From: Annona cherimola
Lineage: Eukaryota > Streptophyta > Magnoliopsida > Magnoliales > Annonaceae
Reading direction: 5' to 3'
Assembly (NCBI GenBank): GCA_030490835.1
Contig: CM059973.1
Coordinates: forward strand, 62,686,008-62,750,007
Length of the DNA stretch: 64,000 nucleotides
The position numbers were made by a program, and so were the translations under genes. This document shows, piece by piece, positions 12,336-23,464 of the stretch. Position 1 is the stretch's first letter. Each line of letters opens with the position of its first letter. The notes under the pieces are model-generated. The model was not told the DNA's origin. It did no database searches and was given only the letters and a program-made list of their open reading frames with translations.

Positions 12336-13609
12336 ATTTTTTGGTTACGAATTGTCATCAAGTTTGCTTTGTCCACAAAAAGCAAGATTATTAGATTCAC
12401 ATGTTTTTGGACATTACTGCAAATTAACTTTACAGTATCAAGATTATAATATGTTAAGAAACCCCATAAAGTTTCAGCTTTATAAGATTTAGGACATATT
12501 GATTTAGCAATTCTAAGTAAGAATTGTGGTGGGAATTCTGTATTTTAAGAGAGACACTAAAAAAATTTATACAGGAAAATGTAAAGAAGGAAATTCAAAT
12601 ACGATCCATGTAAAATATTCTATGAGATATTTGACACTAGAAATAAATTTATTTTGGTTGAAAACGAATTTAAAAATATGATTTAAGCTGTATTTAGTTT
12701 TAACCCTTAATTAAACGTATTTTATTCAATTTAATATTAGAAATGTTATTTTTATAAACGAACTGATAATATTGAAGATCATGATCTTAGAAGTATATTC
12801 ATAAATTCACAAACTAATCCAAATTCATAATTAGCAGATTCAAGCAATTTAAAATCGGTGTATACTGTATACGGGACGCGTTTGAATAAAATAATGAATT
12901 TTGGTTTATGTCCGAGTGAAACTGAGCCAACTCACTGATCTGAGCAGGCCTGTTTCATTGCAGTGCGCTAAGCCTATTCTTCCAAGCCGAATGGTAACCC
13001 TTGAAGCCGAGCCTAGTTTTAGAATACTAAAAATAATAGTGGGCGAAACCAATTTTGGCCCAGAGCTACCAGCTGGCCGGTTGGGACCACTATCTAGACC
13101 ACAAAATCAGCCCAGAAAACCAAGCCCAGAGATTATAGTATTTAAAATTTTGATTTATTAAATTATATAGGAGTTTATCTTGATTGAAATTTTTTTAAAA
13201 AAGTTTAGTCAAATCATATAAAATTATTCAAAATAATGGAATGCAATGAATGAAATTATTAAGCAATTCATGAGAAGTACAAGGTATCGATAAGTATGTG
13301 ATGATGAAAATATAGAGAAAAGGAAGTGAAGTTATTCCGAGATTTTCCAAGTATTTGAGGGCCACCAAAGGTAAGTAAATTTTACTCCAATTATGATTTT
13401 GAAAGTATTGATTTGAATAATGTTAATGATTTAAACTGGATGATGAAATATGATACTATTTATTAAGTTCGAATTTTTCTTCAAATGTTGATATATTCAG
13501 ATAGTGTATTAATCATAATGTGTAAGCATGGTGCATGTTTTACCCTCGAAAAAAGTGTAGTGCATGTTCCCATGTTGTGCTTGCCGTATAGTAAAGTGAT
13601 CCTTAGGTT
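12336..13609. other. Intergenic DNA, no supported feature
   Basis: AT-rich. The 86-aa plus-strand frame at 12901-13161 lies in a slightly GC-richer patch but shows no domain. It is left uncalled. Confidence 0.5.
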
Positions 13610-14314
13610 TAGGGGTGCAACTTGGGCTGGGTTGAGCCCGACCCGGCCCAAAAAAACCCAATTTTGGACAGTGTTGAAACTTGATTTTTCATAATCCGAG
13701 CCTGAAAAATTCAAACCCGAGGAACCCGATTTGTAAATATGTTAGGGTTCAAGTGAACCCGAGCCCGATTTTTTATTTTATATTTATTATAAAATATATT
13801 ATATACATACTATTTAAATAATATTTCTTTATATCCTTCATATTTTATGTTATTATATCTATATTTGAATACATATTTGGCATATTGTATTTTATTGTAA
13901 ATAAAGTATATTATTTCATTTATATTTATCTTTTATTTCTATCATTCATTTTTACACTTATTAATTTTTTTTCTTTATCTTAATTTTGATGTTAAATTTT
14001 TTCTAGAAATATTCTTTACATTACTATTTTTAAAAAATATTTAGTTTGATTATATATTATTATGTTTACCTACATAATTTGTTATTATTATTTATTCATA
14101 TAAAATTCTAAACTTATCACTTTTAAATAAAATATAAATTCATCAATATAAATTCCAACCCGAAACTCAGCCCGAAACCGATTTTCAAAAATAGGATTAG
14201 AATTCAAGTTTTACAAATAGGGTTAGGGTTAGGGTTAGGGTTGATATTTTATAAATAGAGTTAGGGTTATGGTCAAGATGAACCCGAGTTTCATGAACCC
14301 GAGTTGCACCCCTA
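13610..14314. mobile_element. hAT-type MITE, 705 bp, perfect 8-bp TSD
   Basis: The ends are a perfect 13-bp inverted repeat, TAGGGGTGCAACT on the left and its complement on the right (AGTTGCACCCCTA). The direct repeat cttaggtt flanks it at 13602-13609 and 14315-14322; an 8-bp duplication is the hAT hallmark. Subterminal parts on both sides are full of gaacccga/gagcccga phrases in opposite orientation, and the middle is AT-rich. There is no transposase, so it would be moved in trans. About four tandem AGGGTT units lie at about 14219-14240. Confidence 0.85.
14219..14240 (+). repeat. Short telomere-like hexamer run inside the hAT MITE
   Basis: About four tandem AGGGTT units plus nearby singles. 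The plant telomere unit is the heptamer TTTAGGG, so this is not an interstitial telomere. It looks like local expansion of the element's own gggtt-rich subterminal motif. Confidence 0.6.
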
Positions 14315-14322
14315 CTTAGGTT

Positions 14323-15776
14323 AGCATTCCGATATTATAAACAGCTCAGCAGCACCTAAGCAGTGACGTCAAAGGTACATTAAAGGTTATAATAGCTCAT
14401 TAATGTGTAGCACAGCTATAGGCAAGCACCGCAATTAGCAATGCCTATGATTATACAGCATGAATGTATAAATTATGAATGGTGTGTGCAGTGTTGTCAG
14501 AACCAGAATATAGAGGCCGGGATCTGGTCAGAGTCTGATTTGTTTCATGCTAATTTGGTTTAATGACTTTGAATTGAGCGAACTATCCAAACAGTGGTCG
14601 AACCGGGAACTATGGTTAGACTTCACATGTCACGCCGTTTGTACTCTGTTCATCGTCCTCTCTGTCCTAATCGTCACCGACTGCGAACGAGAGAACAACT
14701 TAAGGTATCTAACGATCTCCCTCTTTAATATTCTTTTATCTCATGTAGATTCTGCAACTTTGTCGGTTTTTATTCCGATTGCTACAGGAATCAAATTTCT
14801 TTTCCTGTCTATTTTTATCTTTGGATTTTTGAAATTCAATATGCAATTCAGATTTTGTTTTCATCTGATTCTTTTTTCTTTTCTTTTTTTTTTTAAATAT
14901 GGATCCAGCAGTCTCAAGCACTGGAGCTTTCTTTGCCCAGAAAAATTTTAGTGATCTTTTACAATGAATTTGTTTAGCTATTTACAGCTCATATCTATTT
15001 TCCAGCCGATGCACCTTTCATTTTTCTCATGGGCAAGTGGATTTTCTTTTGGGCAATAGATTTAGAAACTTGCGATTGCACGATCCCCAATCCCCATTTC
15101 CAACATTTTTCATAGTTCGTTCTGGCCTTATGTTTTGTTCAGCTGATCAAAGCATTGTGGTTTTACTAAAGATGGGCCATTGCGGTACCAGTCGAGGATT
15201 GTGCACGTTTTCTCAAGTTCCCATACAATACGTGATAATGGATTGGTTATTAAGGTGGATGTTGCAACTGCATGGCTTAGTTAATGATTTTTGAAAATTT
15301 TATATTAACTTTTTTACGTATTTCGTTGTAATGGTTAGAGTCTACAATATTGATTTGGGAGCGATAAATATAAAAAAAATTTAATATATAATTAATTAAA
15401 AATAATCGAACATTTATGATATCATAAATAAGGTATGCTGACCTCATCAATTCAAATCGGTTTGAACGAGAGCACTTCCTTCGCCAATTCAATCACCGAT
15501 TGAGTTTTGACTTGTACAATTAAAAAGTAGACGTGTACTTGTTCAATTTTCCAAAGGATTTTCAAGTTCATTAACGCCCTCACTTAAGCAATAAGACTTT
15601 AGAACTTTTTGTTCAGCACTTCTATAATTAAATTTAATCATAAAAAATGCTTCAACAGATAGAAGCGGAGATTGCCATACCAAATCCTAAATCCGCTATT
15701 AAAAAGCCTATCCCAACGAATTCTTAAAAGACACTTAGAAATGCAACTCGGTTGGTTGAGTTCAGTTTTTGATTTA
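14323..15776. other. Intergenic DNA, possible second hAT relic
   Basis: From about 14490 a start of the type cagtgttgtcagaacc appears, and at about 15490-15515 a partly complementary ending (ccgattgagttttgacttgt). Plant hAT elements often carry such ends, but the match is weak and no target duplication was found. The frames at 14547-14951 and 15037-15294 show no domain. Confidence 0.25.
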
Positions 15777-16067
15777 GGGTGTGTTTGGTTGGAGGTAAAA
15801 CTTTTGATGAAAAGTTTTTGAGGTAGAAGTTATCACATTGATAAAAAATGATGTGATATAATAGGAGTAATGATGAGAAGTAAAGAGAATAAAGTTAAAA
15901 TAGATAGGTTAGTTGTATAGATAGTTGTGTAGAAATAATTGAAAAGTAGGGTAGTTTGTATAGGAAAATGTGAAAAAATAATTAAAAAATAGAATAGTTA
16001 TGGAGAGTGAAAAATTTTAGATTGAAAAGTTTTTGTTGACATATTTATATCTCAAACAAACACACCC
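15777..16067 (+). mobile_element. Tourist-like MITE, best copy (291 bp, TTA target duplication)
   Basis: Starts GGGTGTGTTTGGTTGG and ends AAACAAACACACCC. TTA trinucleotides flank it (15774-15776 and 16068-16070). Terminal GGGTGTGTTTG repeats and a 3-bp TTA duplication are typical of PIF/Harbinger-derived Tourist MITEs. The interior has no coding capacity. Relatives lie at 3856, 23217, 27352, 27901 and 35908. Confidence 0.75.
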
Positions 16068-16307
16068 TTAATTCATTTCTTTCGAAGTATAGGCTATTGT
16101 ACCTACGTGGAGGCCAGATATCCTTAAATAACTAATAACAACAACTTGGTACTATAAAAAATATCAATTAAAGATTAAAGGAAAAGGTAAATACTTCAAA
16201 TTTATATTTATTAAATCATGAAGAATCCATATAGGCTTGAAGTAAAACTAAATAAATAAATTTTGTTGATAAATAATTGGAAATAAAAATCACAAAAGAA
16301 TCTAGCA

Positions 16308-16425
16308 GGTAATTTACATATATTCCCACATAGTTTGATGCTAATTGTAAATATACCTATGTAGTTTCACGAATTGCATATTACTCTATATAGTTTCACT
16401 AAAATTGTGCAATACCCCATAAGTG
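16308..16425 (+). repeat. Degenerate ~30-bp tandem repeats next to the LINE 5' end
   Basis: Phrases of the type tatgtagtttcacgaattgca occur about three times (about 16320, 16360, 16393) before the sequence switches to LINE ORF1 at about 16426. Such repeats occur near the ends of some plant DNA transposons; here they are probably the target DNA in which the LINE landed. Confidence 0.5.
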
Positions 16426-18002
16426 GGATCACAAGGGAGGAGGGGTTACCTTTCCAATACGAGAAGCTGCCTATATTTTGCTATGGATGCGGAATTATGG
16501 GGCACTCTTATAAGGAATGTCTGAAACCAGTAAAACCATATGAAAATGTAGTTGAGGCAGATATGCCTTTTGGGAGCGCGTTGAGAGCGGGAACTAGGCC
16601 ATTACGAATTAGAGATGGAAAGGAGTTTGGGAACAGAGTAAACCCGAGAAAATACTTGGGTGGGGAAGAGGCAATAACAGATGGTTCATCACAGTCACAT
16701 CAAAAGGATCAAATACCGCTACAATCAGATCACTGCTCACAGCAGTTTGGTCTCATACAATCACAACATGAACAACATGACCTCATACACTCGCAACAGC
16801 AAGGTTTCTCTCCGAATAGATCTCTATGGATGAATATTGGAAGTAGTAGGGGGCAGCACATGACAGTGGATGATGCCCAGTTACAGCAGTGGCAGCTAAG
16901 GGGAGAAAATCATCGGCAGCAGCAAAATCTGCAAACCAATTGTTCTCAGCTGATGCAAATTGGGAGCAGAAGTGTGCAGCAAAGAGAGGGGAATGAAGCT
17001 CAGGCACTGCCTGCGCAGCTAGAGGTTGAGGAGGCATTGCAGCAAAGGGTGAATATGGCTGCAACTAAATCACAGGCCGAATTGTCATTCACAGACAATG
17101 CAATCATCCCGACGCAGAAACAGAAACATATGGCAGTGATGCATTTTGGGGCACAGCATGAGGATCCGATACATGGAAATGGTTCTCAAAATGAACAACG
17201 GCCAGCGAAAGGGGTGCATGCGCAGCAGACGAGCCAACTGGATTGGGATCAGTGTCAAATGCCCATTATTTCAGCAAGTGCACACCCACTGGTTGCTGTA
17301 CACTCCCACGGTTCAGACAACCAACACTCTTCTACCCATGTACAGCAACCCCTCAACGCTGAACAGCGACACAAATCAGCAGCATTAGGAAGTGGCGTCC
17401 AGCCCAACTCAAACAGCAGAAACAAACAGCAACTTCCAAATCAATTCTCATTTCAAAAAATGAAGGAGCCCCTTCCCCAACCGCAACAGAAACACGAATT
17501 GGAGGCTTTTCCCCATCATTTTTCTCTCATGGAGGTTCCAATATGCATTGCAACCAATCTGAAACAATCTTCACCCTCTTCATTGGGGGTAAACTTGCTG
17601 CTTGACCAACCAAGATTCAGTGGCGACAGGATTGAACCCATAAGTGCTGTCGGGATTATCAATGATACAAGGAGTGAACTAGTGAAAGGTTTCTCAAGGG
17701 ACAGAGTTGGGGATGAGATCCTTGGACACGATGCGGTGCTGATTAATGTTTTTGCGGGCCAAACTTGTGAAGTGGAGAAACCTGGGAGGAAAGGAAAGGG
17801 TAGATGGAAACGGGTGGCGAGAGAATTGGAAACTAGGCCTGAAAATGAAACACACGAGGAATCCAAAGGAACAGGTGGTAAAAGAAATTTCAAGAATGAG
17901 CAGAAGATGATTGGTACAATCCATAAGCGTCTAAAGGTGGACATGGCTTATGATGATATGGAGGTGGCGGCTGAGGGGGAGCCTCAGCCCCACCTCGAAT
18001 AA
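16374..18002 (+). CDS. LINE ORF1 protein, zinc-knuckle, Q/H-rich (5'-truncated)
   Basis: This is the open frame for the retroelement's nucleic-acid-binding protein. A CX2CX4HX4C zinc knuckle, CYGCGIMGHSYKEC, lies at 16479-16520, preceded by GLPFQYEKLPIF as in plant LINE and DUF4283-type proteins. After it comes a long low-complexity region rich in Q, H and S (about codons 95-370) and a basic C-terminus (GRKGKGRWKR). The N-terminal domain normally found before the knuckle is absent. The first ~18 codons of the open frame come from flanking repeats, so the ATG at 16374 is unlikely to be the original start. The frame ends in TAA at 18000-18002, directly followed in the same frame by the ORF2 ATG. 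It is expected to package the LINE RNA; the truncated protein is probably non-functional. Confidence 0.7.
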   Translation: MHITLYSFTKIVQYPISGITREEGLPFQYEKLPIFCYGCGIMGHSYKECLKPVKPYENVVEADMPFGSALRAGTRPLRIRDGKEFGNRVNPRKYLGGEEAITDGSSQSHQKDQIPLQSDHCSQQFGLIQSQHEQHDLIHSQQQGFSPNRSLWMNIGSSRGQHMTVDDAQLQQWQLRGENHRQQQNLQTNCSQLMQIGSRSVQQREGNEAQALPAQLEVEEALQQRVNMAATKSQAELSFTDNAIIPTQKQKHMAVMHFGAQHEDPIHGNGSQNEQRPAKGVHAQQTSQLDWDQCQMPIISASAHPLVAVHSHGSDNQHSSTHVQQPLNAEQRHKSAALGSGVQPNSNSRNKQQLPNQFSFQKMKEPLPQPQQKHELEAFPHHFSLMEVPICIATNLKQSSPSSLGVNLLLDQPRFSGDRIEPISAVGIINDTRSELVKGFSRDRVGDEILGHDAVLINVFAGQTCEVEKPGRKGKGRWKRVARELETRPENETHEESKGTGGKRNFKNEQKMIGTIHKRLKVDMAYDDMEVAAEGEPQPHLE

Positions 18003-21000
18003 ATGGCCCTCTTAGCTTGGAATTGCCGTGGGCTTGGGAACCCACGTGCAATTCGCTGCATTCTTGACTTGATCAAGAAAAAGGAACCCAAGCTGATTTT
18101 CCTTTCTGAAACGAAGAGAACTGCAAAGGAGATGGAAGGAGTCAAATGTAAACTTAAGTTTGAATGTTGCTTGGCTGTGGATTCGAATGATCGTAGGGGT
18201 GGGATAGCGCTACTATGGAACAATGATTTTCCCGTCTGTATAAGAAGTTTTTCAAGTCATCATATTGATGCAGATATTGAAGGTTGGAGGTTCACGGGGA
18301 TATATGGGCATCCTGAAACGCAATTGCGAATTCAGACATGGCATCTTCTGCGAACGCTTAGCAATCAAGCGGACTCTCCATGGCTGGTTTTGGGCGATTT
18401 TAACGAGGTTTCAGGAGCTGATGAATATTGGAGTCAAAGGACCCGGTCTCAAGCACAGATGGATTCTTTCTGTCACACTCTGGACGGATGCGATTTGGTG
18501 GATTTGGGTTTCGTTGGACCTCCCATGACGTGGAGCAATAATCGAAGGAGTCCTCACAGGGTTGAAGCGAGATTGGATAGAGGTGTGGCAACGCCAACAT
18601 GGTTATCCCTGTATCCGAATGCGAAAATCTTTCATATACCAGTGGCTTACTCTGATCATTGTCCGATATTGCTTGTTTTGAACTCATTGCTTCGCAAAAA
18701 GAAACCACAAAAGGAATTCAGATATGAGCTGTTTTGGGCAAGAGATAAGGAAACTCATCGGATTGTCAACCAGGTATGGACTTCGCATCGGGGTGTCGAT
18801 CTTTCTTCCCAGATTCCTTTGGAAAGGTAGATTAAGGCATGTGGTATGGAACTAGCAAAATGGAACCGCTCTAGAAGGGGGAATCTGAGGAGGAACATTA
18901 AGGACAAATGTCGAAAACTTGAAAATCTTTTGATTCAGGAACCCAATGATCGTAGAGATGATGCTATTAAGGGTATTAAGCTGAAAATCAACATTCTTTT
19001 GGAAGATGAAGAACTCATGTGGAGACAGAGAGCGAAGACTCATTGGTTGCACGGGGGGGATAGAAACACGGGTTTCTTTCACCGAATGGCCTCTAATCGC
19101 AGAAGGACCAATTCCATTGACGGCCTAATGGATTCCAACGGTCATTGGGTCACAGATCAAGATGATATGCTGGAAATGACTGCGGAACACTTCTCCACCC
19201 TCTTCTCTTCTTCTGGCTCAAATCATTGGGACTGGATCAACTCCACCATTTCTACTAGAATTTTGAACCAACAAAGGCAATCTTTAACCAGAACTCTCGA
19301 ATTTGATGAAGTTACAAAGGCAGTTAGGGCTATGAGCCCCACAAAGGCTCCGGGGCCAGACGGGATGTCTGCTGGATTCTTTCAAAAGCATTGGCATACG
19401 GTGGGCCGTGATGTTTTCCTGTGGTGCAAGTTCTTTATGGAAAATTCTGATTCTGATTGCCAGTTCAAGCAAATTGAACAGCTAAACACCACTACCATTG
19501 TGTTGATCCCGAAAAGGCCGGGAGTGCAATCTTTGATCCATTTTCGCCCGATAAGTTTATGTAATGTGGCCTACAAGATTCTGGCGAAGGTTTTGGCTAA
19601 TAGAATCAAGCTATGTCTCCATGACCTCATTTCTGAAAATCAAAGTGCGTTTGTTCCTGGTCGGCTAATCTCTGATAATATGTTAGTCGCATATGAAATT
19701 ATCCGCTCTTTGAGGAGGCGAAGGAACGGAAGGAAGCAAGAGATGGCTATCAAACTCGACATGTCTAAGGCATACGACAGGGTTGAGTGGGGGTTTTTGC
19801 AGAGAGTAATGGAAGCTATGCAATTTGGACCGGTGTGGACCAGATGGATTATGTGCTGTGTTTCTACTGTGCAGTATAGGGTCAACGTCAATGGTTTCAA
19901 AACCAGATACTTCAAACCACAGAGGGGATTAAGGCAAGGCGACCCACTCTCTCCTTACCTGTTCCTTTTATGTGCGGAGGGTCTATCTGCTCTTATCTCC
20001 AAAGCGGCAAATGAGGGGAGAATTAGCGGCATCAAGTTAAATCCAAGAGGCCCTGCTATTACACATCTTCTGTTTGCGGACGATGCGATAATTTTCACTC
20101 GTGCGGTGAGGCGGGATCTTCTGAATCTCTTGGCTATTCTCCAACAATACTCGGAGGCTTCGGGTCAAGTGGTGAATGTGGATAAAACGGCGATGTTTTT
20201 CAGCTCAAATGTCTGTGGTGACCTGAAAAGCGATCTTACCCATCTGATTGGATCTATGGGTCAGGACTTTGACCAATATCTGGGGCTCCCCGCATGGCTT
20301 GGGCGGGCCAAATAACGCATGTTCAGTGGTCTTAAGCAGCGCATATGGAATAAGATCCAAGGTTGGAAGGGTAGAATGCTCTCTTGGGGAGGGAAAGAGG
20401 TTCTCATCAAAGCGGTTGCCCAAGCCATTCTGACCTATACGATGAGCATCTTTCTGCTTCCGAAGTCTTTTTGTATGGAAATTAACAGCATGCTAAGCAG
20501 ATTCTGGTGGGGGGAGCAGGAAGATAAGCGGAAAATTTGTTGGGTTGCGTGGAGGGATATGTGCACATCGAAACTCTCGGGAGGTCTGGGTTTCAGGGAG
20601 TTACATGCTTTTAACCTCGCTCTTTTAGGCAAACAAGTCTGGCGCCTTATTTCACAAACAAACTCACTATGCCACAGGGTTCTTAGAGCAAAATACTTTC
20701 CGCATGGCGACATTTGGAATTCCAAAGTTAAGCCTTCGGACTCTTTTATATGGAAGAGCATATTGAAAGCAAGGGAGATGATACAGAATGGATGCAGGTG
20801 GCGGATTGGAAATGGCAGAAGGGTACGGTTCTTCAACGACTCTTGGCTTGATGGTCGGTTGACAAAAGCGGGACCCCTTCCTTTGGCAATCTCGGACGAC
20901 GTGTCAGTCAACTACTTTATTGATGATTCGACGAACTCATGGAATATGGAGAGAGTCATGGCGGCCCTGGGGGGCTGGGTTGGCAACGCATCAACCAAGT

Positions 21001-22166
21001 TCCATTACCCCATTTGGACACGGATGATTGCATATTTTGGATTCACGAGCCAAATGGTAATTATTCTGTGAAATCTGCATACAGAGTCATGAGGGCGGCA
21101 ATGGACAATCCGGTTAACACGGCAGTTTATAAAGCTATTTGGAAGTTGAAGTTGCCGAGCAAAATTATGGTTTTTGGGTGGAGACTTTTCCGGGATGCCT
21201 TACCAACAAAGCAAAACTTACTGCGTAGGAGCATCGAGGTGGATCCTATATGCATTTTTTGCAGAACGGTGTTGGAGGATGCTGCTCATGTATTCACTAG
21301 CTGTCAACACACGAGGAATATCTTTCTGAGTGTGGTCCCTTCCGCGGTCCATGGGGACTCGATTCAGGATATTTTTCAGCGTTTGGTCTCGACAAATCAA
21401 CATGGGGGTTTGGGCTTCTTCATTCTATATTGTTGGCGGGTGTGGTATATGCGCAACAAACTTTGGAAAGAGGGAGTCCAACCGAGCTTCGGTAATATTG
21501 TGGAATGGTGCATGGACTACATTGAACATTTTTCGAAGGCAAAATTGCTTACTCTTGATGGATGGATTGATAGGCCTTTGGTGGCTAGATGGACCAAACC
21601 ACCTCGGGGTGTCCTCAAGATGAATGTTGATGCAAGGAAACATGACGACAATCACGATTTGGGGTTTGCCGCAATCATTCGCGACTCCAATGGTTGCTTC
21701 ATTGCTGCTAAGGGCTGGAAGCGAAGAGGTATCATGGAACCCCTGTGCAGGGAGGCGACGGCCTTCATTTTGGGTCTCAAATGGGCTATTCAACAAAGAT
21801 TTACGAATATTCAGTTCGAAACGGATTCCCTTCTTTTAGTCAAATACATTTTGGAGGAGGACCAGATTTTATCACCAGCCGGGGCTATCATTGCGGAAAT
21901 CAAATTCCTTCTTGCTTCCTCCCCTCTCTTCACTACTCATCATGTGTTGAGACATGGAAATGTCGTGGCTCATTTTCTTGCAGATTATGTATCTATGTCT
22001 TTTTTGGTTTCTCAGGAATGGTGGGACAACCCTCCTCCTGTCCTTTTGGAAAAATTGTGTACAGATAATTTTTTGGCAATGAATTGCTCGGGCTCTCTTA
22101 TCCCATCCTCCCATTATAGTGGTGGGGAGAGGGGATAGGGCGTAACCGTTTTCATAAAAAAAAAAA
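16426..22166 (+). mobile_element. L1-type LINE, 5'-truncated, about 5.7 kb
   Basis: Contains ORF1 (zinc-knuckle protein), ORF2 (endonuclease, reverse transcriptase, zinc-finger tail, RNase H) and a poly(A) run of eleven A at 22156-22166. The 5' end falls inside ORF1, just upstream of its zinc knuckle, the usual result of incomplete target-primed reverse transcription. Damage is light (two stops and one frameshift in ORF2), so it is much younger than the LINE at 4278-12335. I could not identify a confident target duplication. Confidence 0.9.
18003..22138 (+). pseudogene. LINE ORF2 polyprotein (EN-RT-RNase H), disrupted
   Basis: The ATG at 18003 abuts the ORF1 stop. Domains in order are as follows. 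The APE-type endonuclease (18003 to about 18720) has WNCRGLG, LSETK, GDFNEV and YSDHCP. The reverse transcriptase (about 19300-20200) has KAPGPDG, FRPISLCNV, LDMSKAYDRVEW, RGLRQGDPLSPYLF and the catalytic FADD at 20073-20084. The RVT zinc-finger tail (about 21030-21340) has YSVKSAYRVM and a C/H cluster CIFC..HVFTSC. RNase H (about 21610-22030) has MNVDA, CREATA and FETDS. Breaks are TAG at 18828-18830, TAA at 20313-20315 (in place of a lysine-type codon), and a frameshift at about 20965-21000, probably in a G run. The reading frame is otherwise kept. The product would nick DNA and copy the LINE RNA. The element is recently dead. Confidence 0.9.
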
Positions 22167-22654
22167 TATATATATTTGAAATTGCTACATCATAGTTGCT
22201 TCCAACTACCAATAACATGCTCATCGTAAAAAAGTCCCAATAGCATGGAACTTATCCTATCCTACTTTACAAGATGGATATATTTTCACCCTAGCCTATC
22301 TGAATTAAATTAGATTGCCCATGCCCAAAATTTTGATTCCATGCTATTCTTTAAAATCAAGGGTCATAATGCTAAAATAAATTTTAAAACAGTTGGTATA
22401 ACAAAAGGATGGGGATATGATTATATACAATATTGTGTTAGTTAGTTAACTTAACATTACAATTATGTAGACTTTAGATACGCTTTATTTTTGCAATTTT
22501 TCTTACACGTCTACGGGCCCTACTTAAATGGATCGATAAATATGTTTTTAGAATTTTCGGCTCATCTAAATTCAAAACAAAATTCATTTTAAAAATTTAA
22601 AAACATGTTTATATAAAATTAAAAAATTGAAATTATTTATATAGATACTCTAAG

Positions 22655-22790
22655 TGGAGCTTATATAGCCTCAGCGGTACGCACTTGGGCAGAAATTACG
22701 CAGGTTGAGTGTTTGATTTTCACTTTCCACTTGTTATGTAGTGATTTTATAGATTTCCCTTGGGTGGGGTATTATAAAAATGTCCCTTCA
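22655..22790 (+). mobile_element. tRNA-derived SINE-like fragment
   Basis: TAGCCTCAGCGG at about 22667 fits a pol III A box, and gtttgattttc at about 22711 resembles a decayed B box (GGTTCGANTCC), at plausible spacing. No tail or target duplication is clear, so this is a degenerate SINE or tRNA-like relic. Confidence 0.35.
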
Positions 22791-23464
22791 TTATTTGAGG
22801 ATTATAAAAGTACTTGATTGTAATATCAGATATTACAAAAAGTGTATACTACAAATCAAAAAAAGTGGATCTTATACATGTGTAAGAAAAATTTTCAAAA
22901 TAAAATATATGAATCCTACATCATCACAATATAAGTTAACTAATTACACACTAATATATATATATATATAATTAATCCAAAAAGGACGTGCTGCCTACCT
23001 CTTCACACTTCAGTTTTCAACTGTACAAGAGTAAGGGAATGTTTGGTAACGTTAATTTTGATGGTTTTGTGGGATGGGGTAAGAAATGGAAAAGAGAATA
23101 TTTTTAAAATTCGTGATTTATATGAAATAATAGTAGTAAAGGTGGAATAAATCAGATAGTTGGAAGGTAAAATAATTGAAATATAGGCTGTATTTGAGAA
23201 ATGACAATTTTTAGATGAAAAATTTTTCATATAAAAGTTTTAAAAAATGGTGTACAATGACATGATACGGTATAGGTAATGATGAGAAGTAAAGAAAATA
23301 GAGTTAAAATGGATATATTAGTTGTATAGGTAATTGTGAAAAAATGATTGAAAATAGGATAGTCATATAGGAAAATGTGAACAAATAATTAAAAAATGTT
23401 GTTGTAAAGAGTGAAAAATTGAAAAGTTCTTGTGTGAAAATTTTTAACTTTATCCAAATCAGCT
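22791..23464. other. Intergenic DNA with an eroded Tourist-like MITE
   Basis: From about 23034 (gggaatgtttgg) to 23455 there are MITE-family phrases. The clearest block is 23217-23450 (gatgaaaaatttttc, gtaatgatgagaagtaaaga, aaaatgattgaaaatagga, gagtgaaaaattgaaaag). The arrangement suggests two overlapping or nested copies. No gene is seen. Confidence 0.45.

Noticed and set aside
14219..14240. Interstitial telomere
   Set aside because: The unit is AGGGTT, not the plant TTTAGGG heptamer, and lies inside a hAT MITE rich in gggtt.
16374..16425. ATG at 16374 as the true ORF1 start
   Set aside because: These codons are flanking ~30-bp repeats; LINE homology begins at about 16426 just before the zinc knuckle.
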